Positions 10,301 to 21,127 of a stretch of 64,000 nucleotides of DNA are shown one piece after another. Position 1 is the stretch's first letter, and each line of letters starts with the position of its first letter. The notes under the pieces were generated by a model that did not search any database, was not told where the DNA came from, and saw only the letters and a program-made list of their open reading frames with translations. A program made the position numbers and the translations under genes. Source of the stretch: Entoloma clypeatum (lineage: Eukaryota; Basidiomycota; Agaricomycetes; Agaricales; Entolomataceae); contig OY751489.1 of the NCBI GenBank assembly GCA_963565915.1, positions 4,402,001 through 4,466,000 of the forward strand, written 5' to 3'.

Positions 10301-11048
10301 TCAGGAAACAGAAGCATTCTTACGAAACTTTGTCAACCATCTACAGGATGATTGGGCAGAATGGATCGCAATCGCAGAGTTCCAGTACAATGACAAAGAA
10401 CACCAGGCAACAAAGCACACCCCATTCTACCTCAACTACGGTTTACATCTGTGGAAGGGAGAACTCGTGTTAGAAGATACCAATCCAGCTGCCAATGACT
10501 TCTTGAAAAAACTCAAACAGGCACGAGAAGAAGCCAATGCTGCGCTGAAACAAGCACAGGATCAGATGAAGAAGACAGTTGACACACGGCGAAGTCCGTC
10601 TCGGGACTACCGCATCGGAGACAAGGTGTGGCTGGAAGGGACTAACATCAGGACCGATCGCCCCTCAAAGAAACTTGATGCACTCCGACATGGACCATTC
10701 AAAGTCCTAGAGAAGAAAGGAGCTAGCGCGTACATTCTTGATCTTCCAAAGACTTGGAAGATGATTCACCCTGTGTTCAACGAGACCCTGTTGTCACCAT
10801 ATGAAACTCCGAAGTACGCCATCCAGAAAAAGAAACCAGCCCCTGATCCGATCATCATTGAAGGACGAGAAGAGTACCATGTGTCTACGATCCTGGACTC
10901 TCGAAAGTTCCGCGGAAAAATCCAATACCTCGTCCAGTGGGAAGGATATGGCCCAGAAGAGAACACATGGGAACCGCGAGCTAATGTTCAGAACGCTCAA
11001 GATTTGATCTGTGATTTCCATCGGCAGAACCCGTCACGTCCACGATAA
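7392..11048 (+). pseudogene. Pol: protease, RT, RNase H, integrase, chromodomain (three stops)
   Basis: One frame runs from the end of gag to the TAA at 11046-11048, interrupted only by TGA at 7575-7577, 8403-8405 and 9738-9740. In order there are: protease (EVDSGCERTCI, about 7600), reverse transcriptase (FGLCNSPGMFSRMM and the catalytic YMDDIVVIG near 8650), RNase H (ETDASGYAIGAVLSQ near 9085), an integrase zinc domain (H-H-C-C, 9790-9920), the DDE core (D in IGIDVVGP, D in ISDRGPQF, E in GQAERSHQE), and a chromodomain near 10870-11000 (YLVQWEGYGPEENTWEP). The last marks it as a chromovirus. All domains are otherwise intact. The stops can be explained by CGA-to-TGA changes at conserved-arginine-like positions, at least for the second and third. 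Confidence 0.92.
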
Positions 11049-11170
11049 AAGACACCCATTGAAATCAGCAACAGCATCGACCTCATCAGTCAAAAACCCA
11101 CCGAGTTCTCCGCTCCGTCTTCAATATAGCTACTCCATTCTTTCTCTATCTCTCCAACATCCTCCGCACC

Positions 11171-11533
11171 ATGTCCACCGCCATCACCACATCCACTGAA
11201 ACCAACCCCGCCATCACTGCCCTCATGGGTGAAGCCCTCTCCATGAGAGACCAGATCCACGCGCTAGAAGCCTCGCTTGCCGACATCCTGCATCGACAGA
11301 TGCACATCCGCCTCCATTCTTTATCCGACCTCCCCATCGCACCAACCCCTGAAGAGAAACAAATCCTCGGGAACTACACCCGTACGCTGGTCGTTGAAAA
11401 CCGGCGCATCCGACTAGCCGTCCGGAGTCTCGAGCTCGCCGTCGCCATCAACAAAGAGCTAATAGACGATTGGAGCCTCAAGGAGAATGGCTCCTGGACA
11501 AACAACGACGATGCCGGAGGATGGGGACAATGA
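11171..11533 (+). CDS. Extra ORF between chromodomain and 3' LTR
   Basis: 120 residues starting MSTAITTSTETNPAITALM. It lies 122 nt after pol and ends 34 nt before the LTR. The core is alpha-helical with heptad-like spacing (ALSMRDQIHALEASLADIL) and the conserved stretch LPIAPTPEEKQILGNYT, followed by a second helix and an acidic Gly/Trp tail. The counterpart at 15846-16217 has the same layout and about three quarters identical residues, while the DNA differs mostly at third codon positions. That suggests the protein has been under selection. I know no matching domain. Confidence 0.6.
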   Translation: MSTAITTSTETNPAITALMGEALSMRDQIHALEASLADILHRQMHIRLHSLSDLPIAPTPEEKQILGNYTRTLVVENRRIRLAVRSLELAVAINKELIDDWSLKENGSWTNNDDAGGWGQ

Positions 11534-11554
11534 CTCTGTGAGGACACAGAGCTT

Positions 11555-11567
11555 GAGGAGGGGAACA
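11555..11567 (+). other. Polypurine tract
   Basis: GAGGAGGGGAACA immediately precedes the TG of the 3' LTR. It is the expected primer site for plus-strand synthesis. The matching site in the second copy is at 16239-16251. Confidence 0.65.
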
Positions 11568-11955
11568 TGTTACGGACTTACCGGTTTGTATGTTACGCAC
11601 TTTTCCCTTGCATTGTACCTTCGTTATTTCTTTGACTCATCGGACCGCTTATTCATTTACCTTTACTCTACCATTCTCCTTTAGTATACTTCGCTCCCGC
11701 GCTGACTCGCAGTCCGCAGTAGGGATTACTCAGTCCGCAGTCGTCTGACTCACTTCGCACTGCCTTTCCGCAGTTACTGACTCATCCGCACTGCCTTCCG
11801 CAGCTACTGACTCACTTGCTACTGCTCGTAGCCAGTACTATATAAACCCCATGTACCATAGCTACATTCCTTAGATTTAGCAATCACTTTGCTCTTCGCC
11901 TTTCCACTTCCTGCATACTCTGCCCGAACCTTGGAACGGTTTGTTAAGCATAACA
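11568..11955 (+). repeat. 3' LTR, subtype B (388 bp)
   Basis: It starts TGTTACGG and ends AGCATAACA. Its last 100 bp match subtype A, but most of U3 is different. It has four perfect TGACTCA sites (11633-11639, 11746-11752, 11778-11784, 11808-11814) among repeated CCGCAGT motifs, then TATAAA and the same AGATTTAGCAA start. Confidence 0.85.
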
Positions 11956-14255
11956 GACAGCTTCCAAGATAGGGTCTCCAGGCTTCCATTTCTGATCCGA
12001 CTTTTTGGGTGCATCTTTGTCGCGCACCTCAACCATGCAAGCCCGGTGTTTGCGACCATTAAGGTTAATCCTGAAATCCGAGTGTTTGGTTCGACATGTT
12101 GTTGGGCACCAGTTAAATGTTACCGCGCCGGTTGTCCAATTGATTGTGGGGTTGTGGTGCACCAACCAGTCATGTCCCAAGAGCATGTCCGTTCTCCCAA
12201 TGTCCAGTACCATTGCTTCCATGGTTTCCTGATGTGCTCCCAAATCCAGTTTGACTTCGGCAAGTTGGCTCGCTTTCTGTTGTCGATTTGGTGATCCATC
12301 CGCATTTAGAATTGCTATGGGTGGTATTCCTCGCGTGGGGAGGTTCTGTTCGTGTACTATTCTGGGATGGATGCATGTGCGTTCACATCCGCTGTCAACC
12401 TCAGGTCGGATAACCTTTGGTCCTCATCGTGTTTTGAGCTGAGCTAACAGCCTGATTTCTCGTCTTTTCGGAGGGTTATCTCCCTTCACAATCTTAGTCG
12501 ACGCAGAGGCTCGCTTGGCAGGGATGACATAGGTTCTATTGTCTGCAGTCATACAAGGCAAGCAAGTCCGTTTAATAGGTAAGGGTCGCGACTTAGCGTC
12601 GTTTAATCGGACCCTTCGGGAAAATCCTTCTTGTCGGCTTCTAAGATTGTGGTTTCATCATTCTCGGCATCTTCCTCGGACACCTTCCTAACCCTTCCGG
12701 AGTTCTTCTTCGGCTTGCGGCAGTTGCGCGCGATATGGCCTTCTTGGTCACAGTTGAAACACTTGCGACCATCTTTCTTCTTTGGAGCGCTACAGTCTTT
12801 AGCCAGATGACCGAAGCGTTGACAGTTGTAGCAACGGGCTACTCCTGCTTTGTCAATCTCCATGGCTTTGCCCTGACCACCATAAGTGGTACCCGATCCG
12901 GTGCACATGTCGCCGCCACCTCGGATGACCAGTGCGTGTCCTTCCATCTGTCGTCCCTTGTTTCGGATCTCCTTTGCGTAATCGGTGTACGTCTTGCCAT
13001 CGCTAGCCACTTGTTCAGAGATTCTGCGGTTGACGTTTTTCTCTAGGATGTATTTCCCAGTTTCTTCGCCAAGGTTTGACAGTCCCAAGAGTTCTTCAAA
13101 TTCATCCAAGAATTCATCAACAGTGCATTTCTCTTGTTTCAGGACTTCGAGTCTCGCTTTGGCAGCGACCGACTTGTTGGCGATGGAGAATCGTGTGGTG
13201 ATATCATCAGAAAAACCTAGCCAGGTGATGTTCTCGTTGTCAGCGGTAAGAGCGTATAACTTGTTACTGGCCCAGTGTCTGCCGGACCCTTCCATCATGC
13301 GGGATAGTACCGCAAGAATCTTCTGATCGTCTGTGAGGCTCTTTTGGAACCTGATGTATAGTTTGGTGGCTTTCCACCACTCGACAAAGGTGTATCTGTC
13401 CTTGAACATCCCAGGATCCTTGATGATCTTGGATGTATCCATTGTTTGTACAGCCGGAGCTTCTGCCATGTTTAGAGTCTGCGGAGGAGAAGAGGAGTCG
13501 GGTTGTTGGGATGAAGATGGGGTTCGGGATACAGGTAAGGATTGAAAATGAGTCCCTGTTCTAGGCGTCTGTTCGATATCTGACTGCGCGGAGTCAAAAG
13601 TAAATTCGTCAGGGGACTCGTCGGCGGAATCGGTGGCAAAACGTTCAGAGTATTTCGTAAATCTCTAAGGAATCTCTGTTCCTGCGTGTCTGTTGGTCTC
13701 GAGAAGGGGTCAAGTCTCTCGTTTCGTGCCCAGCGGTTGTACTTGGTCTGTTGTTCTTCGGTGGTGAAGTGGGCGTAGATCTGCTGCTTCGAGTAAGACA
13801 TGATGATGTGGCTCTGGGACGTCTCGATGTGAGCGTCCTAATCAATCTTCTGATAATGGTTGTCTGGACACCAATAAACTCTCTGATCTCTGTGATCCGA
13901 CCTGTCTGAGGTCCTTCTTGAACGCGAAAGCTTTCGAGTTCGTTCTGTCGGGCGTTGTAACGCGCAATCTGGTGTTGCCGAGCAAGATGGATGCTCTCTG
14001 CTATCTCGCTGTGGGGCGATGCTCGTCGTTGTCTAGTTCTTCGTCAAGCACCTGTTGTAGGATGTGACGGATCTCCGATTCGATGTACTGCTGGATGAGT
14101 GTAAAATCGATACTGTCTCGAGGACTTAGCTCCTCCTGTCGGGCTTCTGGCATGCTGAATGGGTTACTGGTGAAGTTTTCAAAGAAGCGCGACGTCTTGA
14201 CTCGTCTGGTAGTTGCTCTCTTTGCTCTGGGTGAACCTAATGAGATTTAGCAACT
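11956..14255 (-). mobile_element. Inverted copy of the gag half of the chromovirus
   Basis: The reverse complement of 5745-8043 runs from inside the start of RT back to the priming site. It is essentially identical to the forward copy: the Gag proteins (12603-13469 against 6532-7398) match at every residue. It joins directly to the end of the subtype B LTR at 11955/11956 and to an inverted LTR at 14256. The leader ORF is broken by a one-base change in a C-run near 14010. Confidence 0.9.
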
Positions 14256-14657
14256 TGTTATGCTTAACAAACCGTTCCAAGGTTCGGGCAGAGTATGCAG
14301 GAAAGTGGAAAGGCGAAGAGCAAAGTGATTGCTAAATCTAAGGAATCTACTACAGTACAAGAGGTTTATATAGATACTGACTATAGGCGGTAGCGGATGA
14401 GTCAGTACTGCGGAAGGCAGTGCGCATGAGTAAGGCGACTGCGGAAGGCTATGTACAGTGAGTAAGCTGACTGCGGAAGGTGAGTCAGCATGGGAGCGAA
14501 GTATACTAAAGGGGATGACGAAGTAATGTAATGAGTCAGACTGGGAATCGAAGGTTGCGAAAGTAGATATTGGACATAGTGAGTTCGTAAGAGGGCGCCG
14601 AGTCGGGCCGATAAGTAAAAGATATGACATGGTCCTCATACCGTAGAGTCCGTAACA
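14256..14657 (-). repeat. Inverted LTR, subtype A (402 bp)
   Basis: It reads TGTTATGC...CCGTAACA on the plus strand and is the reverse complement of a subtype A LTR, about 96% like 5344-5744. It is the 5' LTR of the inverted gag copy. At 14658 it abuts the middle of an integrase gene, with no sign of a clean target duplication. Confidence 0.9.
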
Positions 14658-15712
14658 TGGGAAGACATAGGAATCGACGTTGTGGGACCGATACCAGAAT
14701 CTGATGGAAAAAACGCAATTCTGGTCATCACGGATAGACATTCGAAGATGCTTCACCTTATTCCGACAACCGTGGAACTATCAGCTGAAGGATTAGCCAA
14801 GATCTATTGGGATCAGATATGGAAGCTTCATGGAATCCCCAAGAAGATCATCAGCGATAGGGGACCGCAGTTTGCCGCGAAGTTCATGGAGATACTCTGC
14901 CGCATGCTAGGGATCAAGAGGAACCTGTCCACCGCATACCACCCACAGACTGACGGACAAGCCGAGCGATCACATCAGGAGACGGAAGCGTTCTTACGAA
15001 ACTTTGTCAACCATCTACAGGATGATTGGGCTGAATGGATCGCAATCGCAGAGTTCCAGTACAATGACAAAGAACATCAGGCAACGAAGCACACCCCATT
15101 CTACCTCAACTATGGTTGAAGGGAGAGCTCGTGTTAGAAGATACCAATCCGGCTGCCAATGACTTCTTGAAAAAACTCAAACAGGCACGAGAAGAAGCCA
15201 ATGCTGCGCTGAAACAAGCACAGGATCAGATGAAGAAGACAGTTGACACACAGCAAAGTCCGTCTCGGAACTACTGCATTGGAGACAAGGTGTGGCTGGA
15301 AGGGACTAACATCAGGACCGATCGCCCCTCAAAGAAACTTGATGCACTCCGACATGGACCATTCAAAGTCCTAGAAAAGAAAGGAGCTAGCGCGTACATT
15401 CTTGATCTTCTGAAGACTTGGAAGATGATTCACCCTGTGTTCAACGAGACCCTGTTGTCACCATATGAAACTCCGAAGTACGCCATCCAGAAAAAGAAAC
15501 CAGCCCCTGATCCGATCATCATTGAAGGACGAGAAGAGTACCATGTGTCTACGATCCTAGACTCTCAAACGTTCCGCGGAAAGATCCAGTACCTCGTCCA
15601 GTGGGAAGGATATGGCCCAGAAGAGAACACATGGGAACCTCGAGCTAATGTTCAGAACGCTCAAGATTTGATCCGTGATTTCCATCGGCAGAACCTGTCT
15701 CGTCCACGATAA
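14658..15712 (+). pseudogene. Integrase-chromodomain fragment of a second chromovirus copy
   Basis: It begins abruptly at the point matching about 9988 (IGIDVVGP region) and ends with the TAA at 15710-15712. It contains the integrase catalytic core and the chromodomain and is about 97% identical to 9988-11048. Relative to that copy it has lost 10 nt near 15115, which shifts the frame and stops translation at 15117-15119; the frame resumes afterwards. RT and everything upstream are missing. Confidence 0.9.
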
Positions 15713-15845
15713 AAGACGAGTTCTCAAAACCCATGGCAGTATCAACCTCATCAGTCAACCACACACCGAGTTCCCCGCTCTAGTCTTTTCCCTGCCCAAT
15801 ATAGCCACCCCATTCTTCTTTCATCTCTCAACCATCCTCACTGCC

Positions 15846-16217
15846 ATGTCAAACACCATCGTCACCTCCACCTCCACCACCGACATCAACCCCGCCATCG
15901 CCGCCCTTATGAATGAAGCGCTCTCCATGAGAGACCAAATCCATGCCCTCAAAACTTCCCTCGCCGATCTTCTTCATCGCCAGATGAATATCCGACTTCA
16001 TTCGTTGTCCAATCTCCCCATCGCCCCGACTCCCGAAGAGAAACAAATTCTCGGGAATTACACCAGCACCCTTGCCATCGAAAATCAATGTATTCGGCTG
16101 GCCATCAAAGGCCTTGAACTCGCCGTAGCCATCAACGAGGAGTTGATATATGATTGGAGCCTCAAGGAAAGTCCGAACTGGTCCGATCCCGGCAACAACG
16201 AGGGATTGGGACAGTGA
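15846..16217 (+). CDS. Extra 3' ORF, second copy
   Basis: 123 residues starting MSNTIVTSTSTTDINPAIA. It is the counterpart of the ORF at 11171 in the same place between chromodomain and LTR. The conserved stretches are EALSMRDQIHAL, HRQM.IRLHSLS.LPIAP and TPEEKQILGNYT. The frame has stayed open even though the adjoining integrase is broken. Confidence 0.6.
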   Translation: MSNTIVTSTSTTDINPAIAALMNEALSMRDQIHALKTSLADLLHRQMNIRLHSLSNLPIAPTPEEKQILGNYTSTLAIENQCIRLAIKGLELAVAINEELIYDWSLKESPNWSDPGNNEGLGQ

Positions 16218-16251
16218 CTCTGTGAGGACACAGAGCTTGGAGAGGGGAACA

Positions 16252-16654
16252 TGTTACGGACTCTACGGTATGAGGACCACATCATATCTTTTACTTATCA
16301 GCCCGACTCGGCGCCCTCTTACGAACTCACTATGTCTAATGTCTACTTTCGCAACCTTCGATTCCCAGTCTGACTCATTACATTACTTTGTCATCCCCTT
16401 TAGTATACTTCGCTCCCGCGCTGACTTGCTTTCCGCAGTCAGCTTACTCACTGTACATAGCCTTCCGCAGTCGCCTTACTCATGCGCACTGCCTTCCGCA
16501 GTACTGACTCATCCGCTACCGCCTATAGTCAGTACCTATATAAACCTCTTGTACTATAGTAGAATTCCCTAGATTTAGCAATCACATTGCTCTTTGCCTT
16601 TCCACTTTCCTGCATACTCTGCCCGAACCTTGGAACGGTTTGTTAAGCATAACA
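16252..16654 (+). repeat. 3' LTR, subtype A (403 bp)
   Basis: TGTTACGG...AGCATAACA, almost the same as 5344-5744. It follows the polypurine tract GGAGAGGGGAACA and is followed by GTAAC, which does not match the CATAT left of 5344, so the outermost LTRs do not come from one simple insertion. Confidence 0.9.
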
Positions 16655-17066
16655 GTAACATGTGGCCTTACCTTGATACGTGGATGCTTGTCCTCAGGCC
16701 TCGGGACCACGAGCTTCAAACTAACCAACTTTCATACACCACGTTACTGAATTACTTGCACTTTTTTTTTCCATTGCTTCGCTGTGCTTCATCCAATTGT
16801 CATAGATAATTTGAGCTCCATAACTTTTGTGTATTTTAAGTTATACTTAGGCAATTGAGGTGCTATTACATCCAAGAGTGTATCATTGAACAACTATTAG
16901 AAAGAGCCTCTCATAACACCATGCCAGTGGATTCACATTTGACAACACTTGCATCCATCTTGCATCCATCGGAACACTAACCGGTCCACCTGACGAGTTG
17001 GTGTTCCATTTGGTCTGTTGAATGTCCATTAAGAGAAATATTACAAATCAAGGTTTTCCCGATGAT

Positions 17067-17453
17067 ATTACCCGAGGGCCGAAACGCCATCCACTTATTC
17101 TATCACCGTAGCAGTAAGTAGGTAGAAGTTCAGGCGAAGGAATCGTAGTCCTCCAGTGAAGCCTCGCAACTGGAAGCAGCTTGACATGAGTGCTATTGAT
17201 TAGCACCCCAAGCTTCTCATCCACCGCCGCCTTCCTCCGTGTCTCATCATCCTCCGACCCCCGCCAAACTCCCCTTATCCCCACCGCCGTTCTCCCCAAC
17301 CCTGTCCGCCGGGGATCCTATAGCTCGGCACAAAGTTCACCGCGAGCGGGTAGGTGTCCGCCATGACGAAGAACACCGCCGGGATGACCATCGTGAAGGC
17401 GGTGCTGTTGTGCGCGTCTGCTACGTGCGCTAGGATCGGAGGGACCTGTGTGT

Positions 17454-17463
<10 letters not shown>
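17067..17463. repeat. Segmental duplication, right half of copy A
   Basis: Reverse complement of about 45065-44430 with several deletions. It continues the homology broken at 3906 and ends at a (TG)n-G(n) tract at 17451-17487, corresponding to the CA-rich tract at 44356-44425. Confidence 0.85.
17207..17445 (-). pseudogene. Orphan last exon of the sugar permease
   Basis: Reading leftward from the acceptor at 17446-17447, this matches the last exon of the fucose-permease-like gene (44430-44705): the PPILA.VADAHNSTAF membrane segment and the end EKLGV. A frameshift in the PGGQGW region and loss of the stop codon break it, and no other exon is present. It is a decayed by-product of the segmental duplication. 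Confidence 0.8.
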
Positions 17464-17484
<21 letters not shown>

Positions 17485-18627
17485 GGCGCCCCACGACATC
17501 GCGCATGAACAAGCCAAAGCCTGAGACTTTCGTGGAGCTTGGAGCTTGGTGGGTGGATTTTTTGAAGGTCCCCTCTTGGCCATTGCCGATGCAGTGATAA
17601 TGTTTGCCTCGGATCTCGAGAGTGATCAAAGTTGGACATGAGAGGGAGGACCACGTCAAATTGCATGTTCTTTGCGGTCTGCGTGGCAAAATTAGACAGC
17701 GAGACGCTCCAGAAAGAACGGTCCCCTGACCTCCCTCAGGGTAAGGCCGCGTAGAGTCTGACAGCACGAGGCAAAAGCTGAAAATGCTACCAGGAACTAT
17801 AGCCCCATACACCCAGGCCCACCCCACGTCATCTTCTCCAACTCAGGGTTTTAACAGGGGAGTGTTGCCAAAAACGGTGGCGGACACACCGACCTGCTCA
17901 TTCTCCGCGTAGTACGCGGGGGGGGGCATGGTTTTCCACTGCTCTCATAGTCTTCTCAGATTAGTTATATTGAGCTACAGAAGCGACCGGGCTGCACTCC
18001 CAGCAATTATAGGGAGATCCATGCGTACGACGTTGTCCAAAAACCGAGGTCTCTTTATAAACGATCATCATATGGATGCCGCAAAATCCATATTGGGCTC
18101 CAGCATCCAGGACGATGGAAATCATGCTTGTCCGTGGATGGACCATAGCTCATCCAATGGGCGGAATTATCACTGCTGATATGAAAGGAGGGGTTTCGAA
18201 GTTCAGCGATGCCGCGCAGCACGGCGCGCATGTTAAAGCGCCACAAATTGCCAGTTCAAGAAAGATTCTGAAAGCGAGGTCGATACCATGACTCGGAACA
18301 GTCGATGTCAGTGAGCGCCTACCGAGTTCTCAGACCGTCCAGAATCCACTCAGTCAAATTCAAGTCAAGTATCACGAGTCCGACCTCCAATGATGATATT
18401 GTTGTTCTTTGAAGTTATAACTGAAGATGGAGGGGGTAGCCCTTCTGGTTCGACTTCCAAAGTAGATTGCTGTGGCTGTGCGGCGATCCTTTCACTGCTG
18501 CATTCATGAGTCATGTCATGTACCTGGTTACAGACACAATATCAAATACAACCAACTCTACAGTCAAAAGCCGAGTGGCAGTAACAAGCTCTTCCCACCT
18601 ACGACGAGAAGGCCTGCGCCAGCAATT
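17464..18627. other. Simple-sequence tract and gene-free spacer
   Basis: It starts with the (TG)n and a run of about 25 G. The rest holds no coding frame I can support; the minus-strand frame at 17318-17827 is open by chance across the microsatellite. Confidence 0.5.
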
Positions 18628-20708
18628 ATGACGAGCACTGCAAACGACGCGCTGCCCCCGCCATTTGAACCGACAAACGTCGTCGACCTCGTCTCCGTTA
18701 CCGACAGCAAGATAACAAACGTCAGCTTGTATTCTGGTCGCGCAGAAATCACCCGTCTGTACAGGTTTCCTATCAGAACCGGCCAGAACCAAGTGAACAT
18801 CAATGGACTCCCCAACGTCATGGACCAAGAATCCCTCAGGCATGCTTTTTGTTCATCCTCCTAATCCCCTCGCACTCACAAAACGGGTTGACTACTACTA
18901 CTACTTACAGGGTAGAAGGTCGTGGGGCCGCGACGATTCATGACGTGACTCTTTCCATGCTACCTAAAGCCGAGGTCCCGTCCACGTCAGCCCGCCTCGA
19001 GGAACTCCTTGCAGAGAAAGAGCTCGCAGAAAAGGGGTTGGCGCGGTGCAAAAAGGGCCTGGGTTCCCTCGAAGGTTACCTGGCGACGATGAAGGTCGAG
19101 CACACCGACGTGGCCGATCTGGACAGGGTTATCGAGAATTACGACCAAACCGCGGAGAAACTCGACAAGAAGGTCATAGCACTCGAAAAGACGATCAAGA
19201 AGATCGACGAGGATATCAGGAAAGAACAAAACGAGCTTGCGGATCCTTCCCGCGACGACACGCTTGGGCTGAAGGCGGCCATCAGCGTATTTGCGGCGAT
19301 AGAAGGCGAAGTAGAGATTGCTCTCATTTATGGTACGTTCCTTCTTTTCCTCTCACGACACAACACGATGAACTTTGGATGGTGTGATAGCTGTCGATGG
19401 AGCAAAGTGGAAGGCCTTGTACGATATCCGGGTTGACATGCAGACGAAGGAGAAACCTGTGACACTGATCTACAAGGCTGCTATAATCCAGAGCACCGGA
19501 GAGGTTCGTGCTCTTTGTTTTTTTTTTTCTTTCCTCGCATGACAAATGCGCAACCGTTGATCTTGACTAGGCATGGAACGACGTTCCCTTGAGTCTTGAA
19601 ACGGCTTCACCGACTTTCGGTGTAGGATTGCCGACGCTTTCACCTTGGAACCTCTCAGTGTATCGGCCTGAGATGAGGAAGGCAAAGTCGAGAGGCGCAT
19701 CGGTTGGGTATTCGCTCGCGGCGAAGCCCGCCCCCAGGGCACAGTCATTTTCTATGGCTCATACACTCGTAGAAGTCCAAGACTCCACAAACGACCTGGA
19801 CTTGATGGGAATGTCCGAGCCTCTGGGGCATCGTAGCCTGGCTGTGGCGTCGAAAGGGGGTGTCAATGCTACATTCCGAGTTCCCGGAACCATCACCATT
19901 CCAAGCGACGGCGCCGCACACAACGTCACCGTTGTGCAGCTGGACCTGGATGCGATCATGTCATGGGTGGCAATTCCGAAGATCGACGCCAAGACGCACC
20001 TGAAGGTGAGTCCCCGCCTTGTACGTACTATCACGTCGCAGAGCAAGCTGAACGTTCTCGCAGGCTAAGATCAAGAACGCTTCGGAATACACCCTCCTCC
20101 CCGGGTGGGCGAGCGTGTACGTCGACGGAAGCTTCATATCCAAGTCAAACGTTCCACTCGTTAGCCCTCAAGAAAGCTTCGACTGTCCACTCGGGTGCGT
20201 TCACACCCCACCCCAACCTAACAACGACCGACGATCTCACAGGCTGGACCCATCCGTCCGGGTGGTCTACCACCCACGCAGCAAAAAGATCTCTCAAAGC
20301 GGATTCTACTCCCGCAACTACAACCACGTCTTCTCCCAGCGAATCACGATCCACAACACCAAATCCACACCGCTCAGCGACTTCAAAGTCATCGACCAGG
20401 TCCCCGTATCGGAGAACTCGCAGATCACGGTGAAGCTGCTCAGTCCTGGGTTGACGCTGCCTGATGCGGCCACCGCAAGCGCAAACGAGGTAGGCGAGCG
20501 AGGACCGCCACCGCCACCGCCCGTGAACGTGAGTGAGGGCGTCGTGGCGCAGTGGGTGGGCGCGGACGAACAAGGCTTGGATTTGGACGCGCTTGGGAAA
20601 GACGGGAAGTTCGATTGGGTGTGTTCGGTGCCGAGTCAGGGAAAGATCAATCTCTTGTTGTCGTGGGAGGTGATTGCGCCTGTTCGTACTGCTATTGTAG
20701 GGTTGTAG
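18628..20708 (+). CDS. DUF4139/DUF4140 domain protein (mucoidy inhibitor A-like)
   Basis: Six exons (18628-18839, 18911-19332, 19391-19503, 19571-20005, 20064-20194, 20243-20708) give 592 residues. The N-terminus after VVDLVSVTDSKITNVSLYSGRA is the DUF4140 domain, with a beta-rich start and then a long coiled coil (about residues 100-190, LEELLAEKELAEKGL). The C-terminal two thirds is DUF4139, with ALYDIRVDM, the ASEYTLLPG.A.VYVDG motif and FSQRITIHNTK. Bacterial relatives are called MuiA-like; the fungal role is unknown. The start at 18628 is chosen because similarity begins there; an upstream in-frame ATG at 18472 lacks support. Intron 1 uses a GC donor (18840-18910). A Pro-rich insert (GPPPPPP) interrupts the last exon. 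Confidence 0.88.
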
Positions 20709-21127
20709 GGGCTTCGTGGGGGTATGAGTGTACCCAAAAGGACATTTTCTGAAGAGTTTTGACAAGCATGTAAGCCCACCACACAATGATCTAAGCGTTC
20801 ATGAATACGTCGTGAATAATGTTCGAAATGAACTAGACGTCGTCCTCCGCGTGTGTGACCTCATCCTGCACTTATGGACACCATTACTAGGCGGGGATAG
20901 AACTGAAAGACTGTGGAACCCCGGCTACTAGGACTAGTCCCAGTGGCGCCGAATGCCTACATGATGTTTTCTGTCATGGCGTCATCATCCCTGAGCTGAA
21001 GGATTATGATGACGGGGCTGTTTTTCAGGCAACGCAACAAGGTGGGACGAGTATCCAGAAGTTGAAAAATAACGGCAGCGTGGATAAAGACATGATACCA
21101 GTGAAACGGTGAAAGAGCGGTATCGTG
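20709..21127. other. Convergent intergenic region
   Basis: Shared 3' flank of the DUF4139 gene and the E2 gene. No coding signal seen. Confidence 0.5.

Larger units (their letters stand above)
5344..11955 (+). mobile_element. Ty3-type chromovirus LTR retrotransposon, nearly complete
   Basis: The order is LTR, self-priming binding site, leader ORFs, gag with two zinc knuckles, protease, reverse transcriptase, RNase H, integrase with chromodomain, an extra 3' ORF, polypurine tract, LTR. Pol is in one frame but has three TGA stops, so the copy is dead. The two LTRs are clearly different subtypes (401 bp at 5344-5744 and 388 bp at 11568-11955), so the element is a recombinant or its ends come from two elements. 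No matching 5-bp target duplication flanks it (CATAT on the left). Confidence 0.9.
3909..17065. mobile_element. TIR-bounded insertion hosting nested retrotransposons
   Basis: The left end TCATCAGGAAAA (3909-3920) and right end TTTTCCCGATGA (17054-17065) are inverted repeats matching at 11 of 12 positions. Each is flanked by TA (3907-3908 and 17066-17067). The flanks join to recreate the uninterrupted sequence at about 45066 on the other strand. The DNA outside the LTR elements (3909-5343 and 16655-17065, about 1.85 kb) encodes no transposase that I can see, so the carrier looks like a non-autonomous DNA transposon. The superfamily is not clear; a TA duplication fits Tc1/mariner-like elements, but the repeats are too short to decide. 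Confidence 0.7.

Noticed and set aside
3909..17065. Helitron origin for the large insertion
   Set aside because: The right end lacks CTRR and a hairpin, and the ends are inverted repeats with TA duplications.
17318..17827. 169-codon minus-strand frame with a Pro/His/Thr repeat
   Set aside because: Open only because of the microsatellite; the true relic here is the permease exon in another frame.
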